From contig VWZX01001688.1 in assembly GCA_013399015.1 (NCBI GenBank), positions 3,622,220 through 3,686,219 on the forward strand: 64,000 bases of DNA. Reading direction: 5' to 3'. This document shows positions 13,401 to 27,300 of this stretch, piece by piece. The notes below the pieces were generated by a model, which was not told the DNA's origin, ran no database searches, and worked only from the letters and a program-made list of their open reading frames with translations. Made by a program: the position numbers and the translations under genes. Positions within the stretch are counted from its first letter, which is position 1. Each line of letters begins with the position of its first letter. The DNA is from Galbula dea. Its lineage: Eukaryota; Chordata; Aves; Piciformes; Galbulidae.

Positions 13401-15776
13401 TATTTGATAACAGTGTGTAGTTACTACAGTAACAGCAATTAAATTAGACTTGGTCATTATCCCATCCTCCATGAGAACTAGCAACTTTAGAGGGAACAGA
13501 GGGTAACTGTGCTTCAAGGCAGAGCCACAGCCTTTGTTTTAGGGATGGAGATAAAGTAACTTTGGCAACATATCAGAAGCATTTAGTTGATATTTTTCCT
13601 AGAAAAGATCCTTAACTCCTCTTTATCCCCAGCACAGACTCCTTCTCATATTTGAAGAATGAAAGACAAAAATAAATAGTCCAGAAATTCCAGATAAGGT
13701 TAATGTTTCACTCCTGCCACTTCCACTGAGCAACTTGAACCCCTTTTTGAGAGTCCTCTAAGATTTTCAGTGGTACAGCTTTAAGCACAGGTGTAAAAGG
13801 TGTACAGGCACTTTTGTTAAACACTAGACCTGTCCTCAAGGAGGCATCAAAAGGTGTTGTGTGGGCTAAGATCCTGCAAAAAACTTACACGCATACCAAA
13901 CAACCTACAGCTGGTGGGATTTTCAGATTACTCCCATTAGTGAGGGTCAGCATGTGGATAGGTATAAGCTGAAGACTGGAACAGAACTCCATTAATAAGC
14001 TGGGCATTATTCATGTTAAAAAAGCTTGATATGAATGAACAGTTGTTCTAGTACATGTTTGAACTGACAGAATAAGATTTAGATTCTTTTGGCCTAGCCC
14101 CTGATGGTTGCTCATTACAAGCAGTTGCTTACTTGAGTTTTCCCAACATGACTATTTTCTGTCAGTAAATAGCTTTAACCAGAAGTCAGTTAAACTATTT
14201 CAGACTATTTCATTACAGGGTTTCACATTCTACCAACATTCTACCACTTTAACAGCACAGACTGTAACCTTCCACACTGCAGTTTGTAATCACAGCAAAA
14301 TAGGACATGATGAATTTTGCATTTGATTGTAAAAGCAACAATTCTTGCGAGTTACAGGCAAAACTTCTTTGTGTGTATTAGTCAAAAATATCTGCAGGAA
14401 TTCAGTGTTGAAAACCTTCAGTCTACAATCTATGAACAGAAGTGCCAGTATGCACTGAATAGATTATTCATTCTGAATTATTCACTCTGTTCTGTTTACA
14501 TAGTGAACGACTTGATATTCTGCCAGGCTGAGAATATGGATTCTTTACATGTGCATACATAGCTGTCTGAAATACTAGTGATGGATGCCATTTCTGAAGG
14601 CCAGCAGTCAAAAAATGCAACTGTTTAGTCTTACAAATGAATCTTCAGAAAAAAGATTACAATTTATACAAGAAATATAATCATCAAATTTGAGTAGGCA
14701 TAAGACAGAAAACAAAGTAGAAGAATAGAAACTGAAGAGAGTTTTGAGGACAACCTGCAATGTCATCAGTGTGAGCATCCTGTGAACTATGTTCAACACT
14801 ATTCAAAACATTAGCAATCATACACTGGTCTTATTTGTAGGCCCAAATTAGGCCAATAAAAGAAAGCAACATTTACATGTAGATTTTGATGAGAGGGCCA
14901 TGAAGCCAGTTTCTCCCTCACTTTCCTGACATGGGACAGGATTTGAGCTAGGTCACCAATTAGTGTATAGTAACACCACTCCAGCAGAGCTAATAAGAGT
15001 TATGCCACTTATCCCCATCCAGGGGATGGATTCTTTCACTAACTAATTGCCTGAAAATTAATCTTATAGTATATTTGCTAATATCAGACTTTGCAGGAAG
15101 TGTAAAATCTAAACTCTTGTCTATTTTCTGCTCTTTGATTAGGGTGCTCTCTCAGGTAAGGTACTTAATTTCTTATATCTCCATCTCATTCTCCAATATG
15201 AATTCTAAAGGCATCACATTTCCTCAGTTTTAAACCACAATAGCTAAAAGTGCAAAAATTGCTACCACATAATATATTCCTTACTCTGGTATGTAAGGTA
15301 TGCAACAAGCAGCTAGTGCTCAAGTGACTATTTTAAGAAAGGCACAAAACATGATGAACAACTTCTTTAAAACTATCCAGTGTCAAAATCCAAGTTCTAA
15401 AAGCACAGGAAACAATTTAACATTCAGGTATTTTTGTTTTCACTAATAGCTGGCTGCTGTTCACCACTCTGGCACAGATCAGATATCTTGCCCAAAGCTT
15501 TCAGAGAAATACAAATGAACTTAAGAGGTCAGATGCCTGCATTTAGCCATGAGACATACCTCAGAGCTATTACCACTTCCATACTTCCAATCCTCCTCCC
15601 ATACCTCTTATCCTATACCTCCATTCAGCCACCCCCACAGGTGGCTACTTGCAGTAATATTAAGAACAACACTGCTTCATGCACCCAGCAGTCATGACAT
15701 CACGTTGTCCTGGGCTATTAATATTCCTAAGAGGTTTCATTACGAGTGAAATGGATATTCCTACTCAAGCACTTGC
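10476..15776 (-). other. BCAS1 intron with GC donor
   Basis: A 5.3 kb intron whose 5' splice site reads GCAAGT and whose 3' site is a T-rich tract ending TAG. The interior is AT-rich with scattered short open frames; none is recognisable and no mobile element was identified. Confidence 0.65.
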
Positions 15777-16360
15777 CTTCCCCTGCGGGACACTGTTTGA
15801 TGTGCTCTGTAATCCAGCAGCCTCTCTCGCTGTGATGTGCCCGTCAGGAAGGTCTGAAGTCTGTCTTTCCTCCTGGGGATCGATTTGTCTTTTGCTCCTT
15901 TCGTTTCCCTTCTCCAGTTTGAAGATCCTGTCAAAGAAGGTTATCTGTTTTGGCTTTGAGGTGGCCGCATCCGCACCCTCAGGTGTCACTGATGCCGTGA
16001 GATCGATGTCATGAAGCGATGCTGCCGGCAGGGTCTGGGTCAGGTTTTTATGTGAGCCTTCCTCCTGCCCAGCTGCTGCAGGAGCCTCTGCTCTCTCACT
16101 CGGGGCTTTGTTCGCCCCGGACGCCTCTGAGCTGACATCAAGTTTTGCCGATCCAACTGCCGAGGCTGTAGCTGGATCTTCAGTACGCCCTGGTACAGAC
16201 CATGAGAACGTGAAGACAGAGCGGGATTTAGCAGATGGCAGAGCTCTCCTGGCAGCGCTCCCGAGACTCTGCCCGCCCGCCTCGGGAACGGGGCTCTGCT
16301 CCATTGTCTTCGGGGAAGAAACAGCCACATTATCCTGAGCAACACTTGCCTTTGCATCCA
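15777..16360 (-). CDS. BCAS1: BCAS1 large exon (194 codons)
   Basis: This is the longest exon and the clearest BCAS1 match. The acceptor is ctgtttgtag. The first two bases complete a Val codon with the preceding exon, and the frame then reads DAKASVAQDNVAVSSPKT. Recognisable blocks are VPGRTEDPATAS, KLDVSSEASGANKAPSE and a late aromatic-basic block ITFFDRIFKLEKGNE. The composition is rich in Ala, Ser, Glu and Pro, as expected for a disordered protein. It ends SVPQGK in phase 0 at AAG followed by GCAAGT, an apparent GC-type donor (see findings). In-frame reading past this point reaches a stop after only three codons, so splicing here is required. Confidence 0.92.
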
Positions 16361-19300
16361 CTACAAACAGAAGCATAAACCAACAATTATCCAACACAGC
16401 AAAGAAGTTATACTCGTTGTACAATTAATGATGGTGACCTCGCTCTTTAATAAACTAATTCTGAAGTGTGGAGCCTCGGGGAGGACCACACAGAGTGCAG
16501 CTTGTTTAGAGACCCTGTTGCCTTCCTGTGCTAAATACAAGCGACCTGCCCATCTGATTTTCTTTCCTGTCATTCCTCATTGAAGTTGGTGCAAATCTTA
16601 TGTTCTCCACAGCCTCCTCTCAGCTGCCAAAGTCAGATTGCAACTAAGGGTTTTGACTCCTTGGCCTTGTGGACGCTAAGGATTTTTTTACTTTTCAGTT
16701 AAAATTAAAGAAGTGATATGCAAAAAATATCAACAAGACTTGAGACAAAGTTATATACTAATATATTGCACTTTCCTCTGTCAAAGCTAAGCAAGGGAGA
16801 AAAGAATGCAAACTGCAAGGACTGATTTTGTTTCCTGACCTGCCAGCTCCAAAGGGCTTTACAATCACAACTTATTTCATTCATTTTTCTAGTGCTGTTC
16901 CTTGCCCTGCTGCCTGCTCTCCATAGTTCAGTTTCTCCTTGCACTTCTCTATTTCCTGTAGGTTACTTTAAGCCTGATTTAAATGCTTATAAATGACACC
17001 TGAGCCAGGCTTCTTATCCTTACCTTTCTCCCTTTTCCCTCTGCTAACTCTATGGCTCTCATCACATTCTCCCAGCTCAAAACTCTCACAAATAATTCCT
17101 CCTTGTGTACACACATGGCAATGACACTTCAGATGTGAAAAAAAATCTTTCATCTTAAATGTATATTTTACAATTTTATATTACAATGGCACTTTGATAA
17201 TACAGCTGAGGTGAAAATCTCTAACACTATATACAGACAGGAGAAGGCTCCTGATTTAAGGATGACAAAAAAATAATCTCTTGTATCTGTTTTGTGAATG
17301 AGAGACTGAATCACAGATTATGTGGTGTGAAACCTCAGTAAAAAACAGGAGGCTTGTTGAGAGGTAAACCTTACAGCTAGCCTCAGCTTGAGCTTCTCTT
17401 CCTTCCTTTGACTAGAATAAGTATCTGATTTTCCTGTCAATCATTGCCACAGATTTCAAGGATGAATTTAGATCTACTTAATTATAACTGTGAAAAACTG
17501 ACAGTCTTACACTGACTTGCTAAATTAGAATTTTAAAACTGTCAGTTTCCCTGCAAAATTAAAGTAATTTGCCATTATAATTGTAATAGTCTAATCAATA
17601 TTATGCCATTCACATTTTACTTTAACAGAAATAAAACTCCAGATACCCACATCACCTGACTAAAACACCTGCCTTCCACAGTACAGATCTTCAGTGCTCA
17701 GTTTCATTTTTTATATTCCTCTAAGACAGGAACAGAACATTTTTTAGATCACTGCTTTCAAAACTACCCTTTAGGCTTTCACAGAATAATTACTCCAACT
17801 TCTCCACCACCTTGCACCCCCCAAGATTTTGGATAGTCCCACACAGACATCAGCAGGCACTGGGTACCAGATGTCTGTATCCATTTGACGTTATCCTCTC
17901 GCAGCAGTGCACAGCAACCCTGGGCATGTCCCTGGCAAATGTAGGAGGAGAACAGAGCCCCAGGATCCAGCCATGACATACTCTCCCACAGCCTCAGTTC
18001 AGTGAGCAAGACCTGGCTGGAGCCTTGTTTCACAGTTCAGTGTTCATTCTGCCTAACAGGAGCTGGGGGCTTCCAAAACCATGAAGGATGAGAGGTGCTG
18101 GAGGGTGCTGGCACGCCAGGGTCAATCTCAAGTGACTTCACTGGAATACTTGCCAGCAATGGTAGCAACAGCTGACAAAGGAAGGGCTGTGGTGGCAGGA
18201 TTCACAACGACATTTTATCAGCTGCCAGGGAGCTGGCTCCTAACTTCTCTACTTCTAAGATTTTTTACTGTGCTTTGGGCATAGGCAAACCTGCAGAGGA
18301 AGCAGACCACCTCAGTACTACCTGTTCTGCCCAGGTAAATAGATTTTCACTTATTAATATGCACTCTAATAGGGAAAATTTGTTCTTCTGGATTGTCTGT
18401 TACTATTCATGTAAAAAACCCCTTCACACTGGCAGGAATTCTTTGCCAGTAATATTCTTCTGCAGTATTTCATAAACATCTATTTTAACATACAGACATA
18501 CAGATAACTAGTTACTCAACCACCAAATCATCTATTCAGTCAGGGCCACTAAATATCAGTTATTTCCTAAGCCGCCTATAGGACTGTACAAAAAGGAACT
18601 GAAGTACTAACTTCTAATTATAGCTGGAAACTTGGGAAGAAAGCAAAAAGCAAGCCCTTCTTCAGCTAAAAAAAAGCAGAAACAATATCCATTGGAAAAT
18701 AATTGTAATAGATGCTGAACTTCTGCTTTATGTAACAGATAAAAAATTAAATACAGGAAAACTCTCTTTGGTATAAAAATAGGAATAGAGGCTCATCATT
18801 GAGAAAATCAACCAAACAAAAAGTAACTCATGAACCTATCAAGCTCCTTTTATCTCTAATTATCATGGAAGGAATGAAAGACCTGGAAAATATCACCAGC
18901 AAGAGCTCTGCAGTATGTCTTTTGTCAAAACAGTTTGAACTGTTTCAGGGGAAGTCTGCTCAGACACCAGGCAAAGCAGATCTCACCACCAGAGAGGAGA
19001 CACTGCTGTGGTGGGCTGAACAGAGGAGTTTGACTCATGCCACATTCACAGAAGTCTGAAGGAGAAGGGCTTTGAAATTGTAGTATTTGAATTAAAAGAG
19101 CATGATATTTTTGTTTTTGAAGATAGAAGTGCCATTCTTTCCAAAGTTATTCCACAACCCAAAGGCAGAATTGGGAATAGAAGCAATATCTCCCAAATTC
19201 TAAGCCAGGTCCGCAAGTAGATCAAAGGTGTTTACTCTGAAATTAATAACTGCTCTGAAACTAAAATCAATATACAATTTACAGCATTGCTCTGAGATTG

Positions 19301-22300
19301 CATTTCATACTATTACACAGGCATTTTTCTGTCAAGTGTTTAACAAAAGACAGTCACACTATAGAAGATTTGTCCTTCCTTTCTCATCAGGATATGTTAA
19401 AAAGGCAATAGTATAGCTGCACAAAGACTCTTCTGTAAGAATACACTCAAAACAGGGATATTTTTTTCTGAAACTTGTTAGATTAGACTGACTTTTTTCC
19501 TTAAGAAAAGCTGTACAGAGAAGAGTAATGGTTAGTGGAACATTATGTCAGTGCCATTTCCCTGCTGACAGACTTCCTCCCCTTTCCCATCATATCCTTG
19601 AGGTTAGCATTTGAAGCACTTCCCTAGGCTGAGGACACAGAACAGCACTGTGTTTGCTGACACAGAATGGGACCAAGCCTGCAGAATTAGCACTGAATTT
19701 AAAGAAGTGCTCAAGTTTTAATAAAGTCAGCAGATAAAATATTACGATGGACAAAGCCTTGAGGCAAGCACAGGGCTTAAGTTGACCACGTGAGCTGCAA
19801 AACTGACCAGAGAGGTGTAGAATTCTTTCTGTTCATTACGGGACCTGGTGTACCCTATTATCCTGTGGGTAGGCCACAGAGCTCAGAAAACCTGGGTACA
19901 GAGTGCCTGCAGCAAAGCATTTACTGCACCTGTTATGGACCAAGATGCAGCTCTCAGCCAGAAGGAGCAGCAGACGCGTGCAGGAATCCTGAGCACGAGA
20001 CTGACTCGAGAGGGAGTTCAGAGCCACCAGTCTGACATAAATGAAAAGGCTGCACAGGCTTTTGTCAGCTGATTTGATATTGTTAGTCAGGGGGAATAGA
20101 ACCAGACTTCAGCCTGGTGCCCATAACAGATGGCAGCAAAACTCCCTCAAGTGGGACCAAAAGGAATTCTGTCCAGCACTGCCAGATTGCCTTCCCCCCT
20201 CCTCCACTCTAACCTGATTTTCTCTGAAGCTTGGTTTGCTCTTTTTATTCCTGGCAGCAGCCTGAGCCATGTGCTAGGTAGGTATCTGGTTTTGATGCTC
20301 AGTTTGCCTAAGTTAAATCTTTCAGATGCTTTCTCAAAATATGCTCCTTTTCCATAGTCTCTGGTAGCTCATCAGGTTTTAGCAGCTCCATGCAGCCTCG
20401 TGGCTAATACTTACACTGAGGGAACATACAATATCTATGATGTCTTACACTGGCAACTTCTCTCCACCTGCCTTTTATCCTACTGACTCTTTTGCAGTGC
20501 AAGCACTTTTTAGGCTGTTGAATGAGGAACAACTGGAACAAGCAAAGTCTTCAGAAACATCTCCTGTAGGCCACTAACATGTGAACATACCATGAAGCAA
20601 ATGCTTGGAGAAAATGTTTGAATGCTGTGTTGCTTCTGATAACAGAAAAAAAACGTTGGAATCTGAACTGAGGAAACCATTAGCTACAAATATGGTTTTA
20701 GTATCTTTTACCATTTGAATACAAGCCAGTTATAAACAGATAGCTTGCTCAGCAATGTAATTACAATACCACAGCATTATCTTGTTCCCTGGAGTTCAGA
20801 TGATCATGGAGACAACAGATTGTACTGGCCATGAAGGAACCAGTAAGGGCTACAAGGCAACATTTGGCACTAAAGTCCACCAGTGTAGGCCAGCCCAGTG
20901 GATTGTAATAGTCCTGAAAGAGTTACTGAAGCAAATACTAGGTTTAAAAAACCTAAATATCTAGCAACAAAGAGTGAATTTTGTATTTCTGATACATTTT
21001 TATAGTTATTGTGTAGGTCAATTTTTTCCTTCTGTTATTTAGAATTCAGTTATCTTAATGTTACTGTAGATGTAGAATTTTCAGATCTTCAAGTACACCT
21101 CATGTTTGTGTGGGAGACCTCCAAAAACTGCTGCCACAAGATTAAATGGCTAAATTTCCAGAAACATTAGAGAATTCCAAAATAAGACATTCCCCCCCTT
21201 TCTTGATAAAGAAAAAAACATACTATTATTCTTTTGAACTTGTTTGACCATTCCAGGCAAAAAAGTTGACAGCACATTTATGCTGCAAGAGTAATTTTGT
21301 TTCACTAAGTTAACTAGCATTGTCATCTACCCAACAGATTTAAGAGGGAAAGAGAAGCTAGCAGCAAGAATAATCTTAAAAAAAAAATCCAAACCCCACA
21401 GAAAGAACAGAGAAAACCTCCCAAAACAAAGCCAACCCAAACCAAATAAATCCCTCAAAAGTAAAGTGCACCGTGTTTGGCACCTTACAGGCACACAGAG
21501 TTACTGCAATACACCTATTTCTGTTAGATACTGGCTAGTCACAGAATCTGATGAATCACATTTATCCTCTGGAACAAACAAGTTGCATCATAGCTCAACT
21601 TTTCTTTCTTGTGAAGTCTTTTTTGAGTGAGTTATTGTTTTAATCTTCATGTAATTGCCACTCAAATACAATTTTTTTCCTGTTTTGTTCTCCTGAAACA
21701 TTTCTGCTCCATGCAGTGCAAATCAGAGACTTACACAGCTTTTAGTTCTGGCCTTCTTCCCTTTACCTGTTGTCCACCAAGTACTTAAAGTACAAACAGA
21801 CCAACACAAAGCATTAAGAAGTGTCAGGATCAAATCTCTTATCCTTTTGCTTGCAAAGCAATGTGTCCTGAAGAAATAGTAAGGCCACCACCATTATTCA
21901 AATTGCATTACAGGAGAAGGTGGATGCTCAGCCTCAGCAATGTCTGCAGCTCAGATTATCAATAGGAGCAGGAAAGGCAAGGCATGGAAAGAATCCCCCA
22001 GTCCCCACATCTGTCAGCTTGTTTGAGCAGAAGCAGCAAATGTAGGGAACCAGCCACCAATCTGCTCACACAGATGTGAAGCAGATGGTGACAGGGCTCT
22101 TCCAAATAACATTACTTCCTCTGGTCATATTAAGTTAACTCTCTGGATTCTTTTTTTTGTTATATTAGCAGATATAGATTTCATAGATTCATTTATCAAC
22201 TATACCATTTAATGCACAGCACATGGTCAGATCACTGGTAATCACAGCAGTACAAACTAACAAGACAAACACACATTTATCACTATTAATAAAATCCTCT

Positions 22301-24088
22301 TGCTTTGCTTGCCTTTTTTGCAGCCCTTTTGTCTTCTCCAGAAGAGCTCACTTTATGACCCTAAAATAAATTACAGCACTATTTCTTGCATTATTTCATT
22401 TTAGAAATACCATCAACTGCATTTTCTATAGGAATAACTTTACTTGCACTTTCATTTCACCAAGACCTTGATTACATTACACAAACCAGTGAGATTCCAG
22501 TGGTATATAAATAGTTACTGATTTTAACTGCTTTTAAACATTAATAAAATTAAAATAAAAGAGGACAGTCTAATTTTTAAACTTGCTACTTAAACTCATT
22601 TAGTAATTACATTAATTAGGTAATCCATTTAAGTAAAACAATGCCATATGCTTCATTTTATGTATTAAAAGTAAAATGTACACTTTTTTCCCTAGGTCTT
22701 CAGACAGTGTAAATCATCTGGCTTTTATTTACTTCCCAGAACTCTGCTGGTTTACACCAGCAAAAACACACAGCTACAGGCTTTTATTTATAGGCAACCA
22801 TTTAAAATTACTTATTCTAGCTGGATGGCATTAGGAAATAAGCCACTGAGCAGATTCTGAGCTGTAATCAGTACCATCCCCATGTTGCCATACCAGTCTC
22901 TGCTTGTTTTTGTCTAAGCTTGGATTTTTCAGCTGGATGTAACAGGCTGATACAGTTCTTTTAACAATGAATAATAAAATAATATTTTCTCTCCTAACAG
23001 AGATTAGAGAAAATTGTTGGGTTTTACTATATTCTGGAAACAGAAAGAACTCCAGTGCAAGGAAAATGCTGGTAAAATTAACATGGCTGAATCTGCAGAG
23101 ATGTGAAGTGGAGCAACACTGCTCCAAGTCTAGGGTGCTGCACCAATGCTGCTCAAAAGGGCTCCAGAGCTGACAAGAGGTGGAAGGAGAAATTAATGAG
23201 GTGCTGAAAGGTGAGTAGAGAGAGATGTCTGTGGGTGAGAGTAACTGCTGATCAATATGTGGAGATAAATTTTCAAAACTACCTGAAGCCAAAGTTGTAA
23301 TGCTCAAGCCATGTAGTTCACTCCAGATTTTGAGGATGTCAGCACTGGAAGTGAGGCTCAGGTGCTGGCAGACACCTTTCCCCAGGGAGTCCAAGGTCCA
23401 GCCTGCCACTGGTGTGATCCAACCAACTATAACTTCTGCACTAACACCCACAGTTCATAGATAATAGGAGCATACTGATTTTGTTTCATTAGTGTACAAA
23501 GAAAATGAAACTAGTCATTGTTCTCCCCACCATACTCTTGTTGCTCTGAGAGTAGTTGAAGAATATCCAATACCTCCTACAACAGCAACAGGAGGCGGTC
23601 AGGATTACAACATCAGTCTTGTAACACAATTTCAATAAGTTCTGGTAAATGAGGCTGACCTCTTCATAACACTGTTGCCAGCCATGCTGCATTCCCAGCT
23701 GTCACTTAGCTAGCTCTATAAATTACTGTGCTGTACCTCAACTCTCTAAAATTCAAACACAGGCAGTTGACACAGTTCAATTTTTGGTTACAAAGATTTC
23801 ACTGCAGATTAGACATGTTCTATTCTCTTCAGGGTCTACTACCTCTAAAGTGAGAGCAAGGTAAATTTCTAGATATGAAAAATACCACTGAGCCCCAGCT
23901 CATTATTATCTTTAACTTTTCAAGCTTCTGAAAATCCATATACACTGATTCACAAGTAAGAGCTGAAACTTCAACTAGTATTTTCATTTAGCACCATGGA
24001 CCAATACCTACTGCTGTTCCAGAATAAACCTCTCTCTGGCTGTCTAATGGTAAAAGGTGCAAAGATGCCACCATTTCCCAATACATAC
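16361..24088 (-). other. BCAS1 intron
   Basis: A 7.7 kb intron. It contains an unexplained 206-codon minus-strand open frame (22831..23451) and a splice-like 48-base block near 22321, both treated under findings or rejected. I recognise no repeat family or RNA gene here. Confidence 0.6.
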
Positions 24089-24170
24089 CTTGACCATTCA
24101 TTGCAGGAGAATTATTCTGAACAAAGGCAACAGATCCATTTTTAACATTGTCAGGAGATTCAGACAGAGC
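24089..24170 (-). CDS. BCAS1: BCAS1 second coding exon (27 codons + 1 base)
   Basis: A gtttcag acceptor precedes an open frame of 27 codons starting ALSESPDNVKNG and ending SPAMNGQ. The exon closes with a single G before a GTATGT donor, giving phase 1. It follows the first exon across an intron of only 99 bases. The segment is weakly conserved but has the same length and polar, Asn-rich character as the mammalian stretch DNASALNG and following. Phase 1 fits exactly with the next exon, which supports direct splicing to 16360. No domain is visible and the segment is probably disordered. Confidence 0.82.
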
Positions 24171-24269
24171 CTGAAACAACAAATCATGCAGTTCTGAGAA
24201 ATGAGTATCTTAGGGGATTTAAAAATGGCAATATACAGTAGCCAGGGAAGATGAGTGGGCAACTCTCAC

Positions 24270-24338
24270 CTGGTAACTCTTTACTGTACACACTTTGTCT
24301 TCCTCAGCTTCCTCTGGGATGCTCATTGTATTCCCCAT
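24270..24338 (-). CDS. BCAS1: BCAS1 first coding exon (23 codons, start codon)
   Basis: The exon encodes 23 residues beginning MGNTMSIPEE and ending VKSYQ. It ends CAG before a GTGAG donor, in phase 0. Upstream, a good acceptor (cttgcag at about 24344) lies five bases before the ATG, so at least one untranslated exon lies further 5'. The start is supported by the match to the mammalian MGNQMSVP start and by the purine-rich context GGAAACATGG. Gly2 and Ser6 fit the N-myristoylation pattern MGxxxS, so the protein probably associates with membranes through a lipid anchor. That function is inferred from the motif. Confidence 0.9.
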
Positions 24339-24343
24339 GTTTC

Positions 24344-27300
24344 CTGCAAGATGTAGGAAAAGAAAGAAAAACCAAAACCTACTAACTCTTTCTCATTAAA
24401 ATTAATTTACTGCCTGATTCAAATGAAGAGATAGCCAATGGTGACAGACTTTGACAGGCTGCTTCAATTCCTAATCAGCCCTCCCTGCTTACCCAAAGGC
24501 ACCTGCCCTCATCATCAGCCTGCCCCACCCAGCCTTACTCACACCTGGTTGAGTACATGGGCTCACAGCTGCTCATTAGAAATGGTACAAACTTCCCTTG
24601 TTTGTTAAGGAGAACTGGCTGCAATCACACCTGCATTGGTCTGTTAGAACTCAGTAACATAGAGTTAGCAGCAGAATAAAGAGAAAATGACCAAAATATG
24701 TGGAAAAACTTTCAGCAGGTTGGTGGGGCTGTTATTTTTGTTTGGATTTCATTGGAAAAAAAAAGGGGGAGGCCACTTGTTAAGACATCATCAATGTAAA
24801 ATCTGAAAACTGGGCCCTGCATGTTCTGCAGTTCTATGCAACAAAGTCTCTGGGGAAAATTCTTGCCTATGGCTCTGGAAGTGTTTGTCCTGCTCTAGAC
24901 AGCTTCACTACCTGACTGCAGCTACATATTCTTGGCTGGTTTGAGCACTGCCAAGCCTGTAGCTGCAGCAAATCAGAGACAACACAAACCAGAGACTACA
25001 GCATTCATCTGTGGTCCTGGATGTGTTTTTCAAGAATCTCACCTTGCCACAGCTGCAGCACTATTGATAACCAAGCTGGTCAGCTTAAATCTCTTTCTTG
25101 TGTTCATACCTACTGGAGACACAGCTCTCACTAATTAATTACTAGTAGTCCATTAAATAATTTAACACTTAGTGAAACTGTTCTGATTTCTTTAAACTTT
25201 GTTTCAGGAGCAATGTGGTTGATTCTTCAGTTTTAGCCTTTTTCCTATTACAAGTACACATAACCTGTTGGTGGTTTTGTTTTGTTTTTTCCTTTTCCCC
25301 TTAGTTTAAAACACATTTATGTATCCTCTGAGATCACTATGCTTTAGGACTGTAAATTCTTTGGGGCCAAACACACTCCCTGCAACATGGTTGGAGGCCA
25401 AACCAGACTGAAGTCAAGAGGAAGGTTTCTGTTGACTTTGCTTCAGGATATATATGTACATATACTGTTAAAGCTACACAAATAACCAATAAGGAGAAGC
25501 TATTCCAGGTCACACCTTGAAAGAGAAAGCTGTCCAAAGAGAGGAAGGCAGAGGACAGGAGCTGGCTCCAGCCTCAGTGCTTATACTGTTGGACATTTCG
25601 CACAGCCACCATGGGTGGAAACGCTCTTTGGTTTTGGTGTGGCTCTGATCTATGCCTTTATGAATCAGTGAAGATGCAGAGGTATGGATGAGAACAACAA
25701 CTTTGGTGTTTGAATTAAAAAATCCTTAGCTATTGGAGAAAAGAAGGAAAAGAGCAGTTTTGCTAAATCATATTTACCAGAATTTGACTGTGAGGATTAG
25801 GCACAGCTCTGCTTCCAGCCCACAGCCCCGAGTGCCTGCTTCCAGTTACTGTTTACAGAGCTCAAGCTGGTTGTGGATTTTTTCCTAACCTCAAACTACA
25901 AACCTTTGCTTTACAGGGATGGTCCAGATTTGGCTTCTATTTTTTGCTGCACCCTAGCTGACGTGAAACCCCAGCTGGGCCTCTCTCCAGAGATGGTTAT
26001 TGTTCTCTGCTAAGTGCCTAATGCCACCGTTGCTGAAACACAAACTGCAGTCGTTCGCTGCTGAGAAATGCTGCAGAAATAGTGGTTGTAGGACTGAGCC
26101 CTAATTTCAGAGTACAGAGCTATTTTACAGGGATTTTATCTTCTCAGATGATATTTCCAGTGTAAATCAGAGCTTCTGATTTATGGTGGAAAACAGCCAA
26201 CGTTTCCCCATGGATGTACAATGGCCTCTTGTCCTTGCTATGTAATTCTGTTTCCTAGCAACTTTAAGCATTATCCTATCAGAAGAGAAAAAAGCAAGAT
26301 TCAAATCCTACTGCTTAGTCTTGATGGTAAATTTAGTATCTGGTTGAATTTGGAGGATTTACTTTTGTTTTCCATTCACAAGGTTGCCTGGCTTATGCTA
26401 GGAGACAACTTAAGCAGAGGATGGAATATTCACAAGTTACACGTTTCCTTTTGCACACGTGCTGTAAAATCAGTGTAGAGAATCAATAATTGTCTGTGGG
26501 GAGTGAGAGAAGCAAATTCCTTTTTTTAGTATTTTTTTTCATTCTGACAATGATTTGTAGCTTGATTTTTAATTACTCCAGTTTCCTGTTGATACAGCTC
26601 TACTCACATCAGGTAAGTTAACTTTGTTACAGAGCAGAGATCACAGGCCCTGATCTCCAGCATAATTTGCTGTAGGAGAGATTACCCATTCTGCAATCAA
26701 GTTTATAATTCTTGCTGAAATTAAACACACACTGTGGTCATATGGAATTTTTAAACATTTTTACTCACCAGAACCCTCTCTCTCATAGAAAGCTGCACAA
26801 GACTTGGAAGATATTTTTGCTGAAAATGGGACAAACCTGCTACATAGCCCTCTCAGGAATATCAGCCCAAAACACCAAGTGCAATTCTCCACCATGCACA
26901 TATATAATATATCTTCAGTCATTTCCCCTCCTTAAACCAGTAATTGATTATTGAATTGCAGGAAGTTTTACATTGTATGAGCAGTATTACAGCTGTGCTC
27001 TGGGGCAAAGTGGCTGCTGAAGAAAAATGACAAGTCTGTGGCCATTCCTCTGCAGACAGAGCTCAGTCAACAGCACAGCCTGACAGTCCTGGCCCAGATC
27101 CTTCAGTGAAATTAGGAACATATATATATGTGTATGCTTCGGCCCTATTTTAAGGAAAAAATGAAAGGTCACTGCCACCTATAGACAAAACTGAGTACCA
27201 GCAGAAGTGATAATATAAACATACAAAATGGTATCAAACTGGCAGAGTTTCAAGCTGCCAAACAAGTAATGTCACAGCTATTCACTTCTGCCATCACATC

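Noticed and set aside
22321..22368. Minus-strand block of 48 bases bounded by attttag and AAG/GCAAGC, reading GHKVSSSGEDKRAAKK
   Set aside because: The open frame requires phase 0, but the BCAS1 exons on either side join in phase 1, and inclusion would break the frame. A vague likeness to the lysine-rich C-terminal part of BCAS1 is not enough.
25609..25690. GCCACCATGG perfect start context on the plus strand
   Set aside because: The frame is only 26 codons long, with no homology, splice or promoter support.
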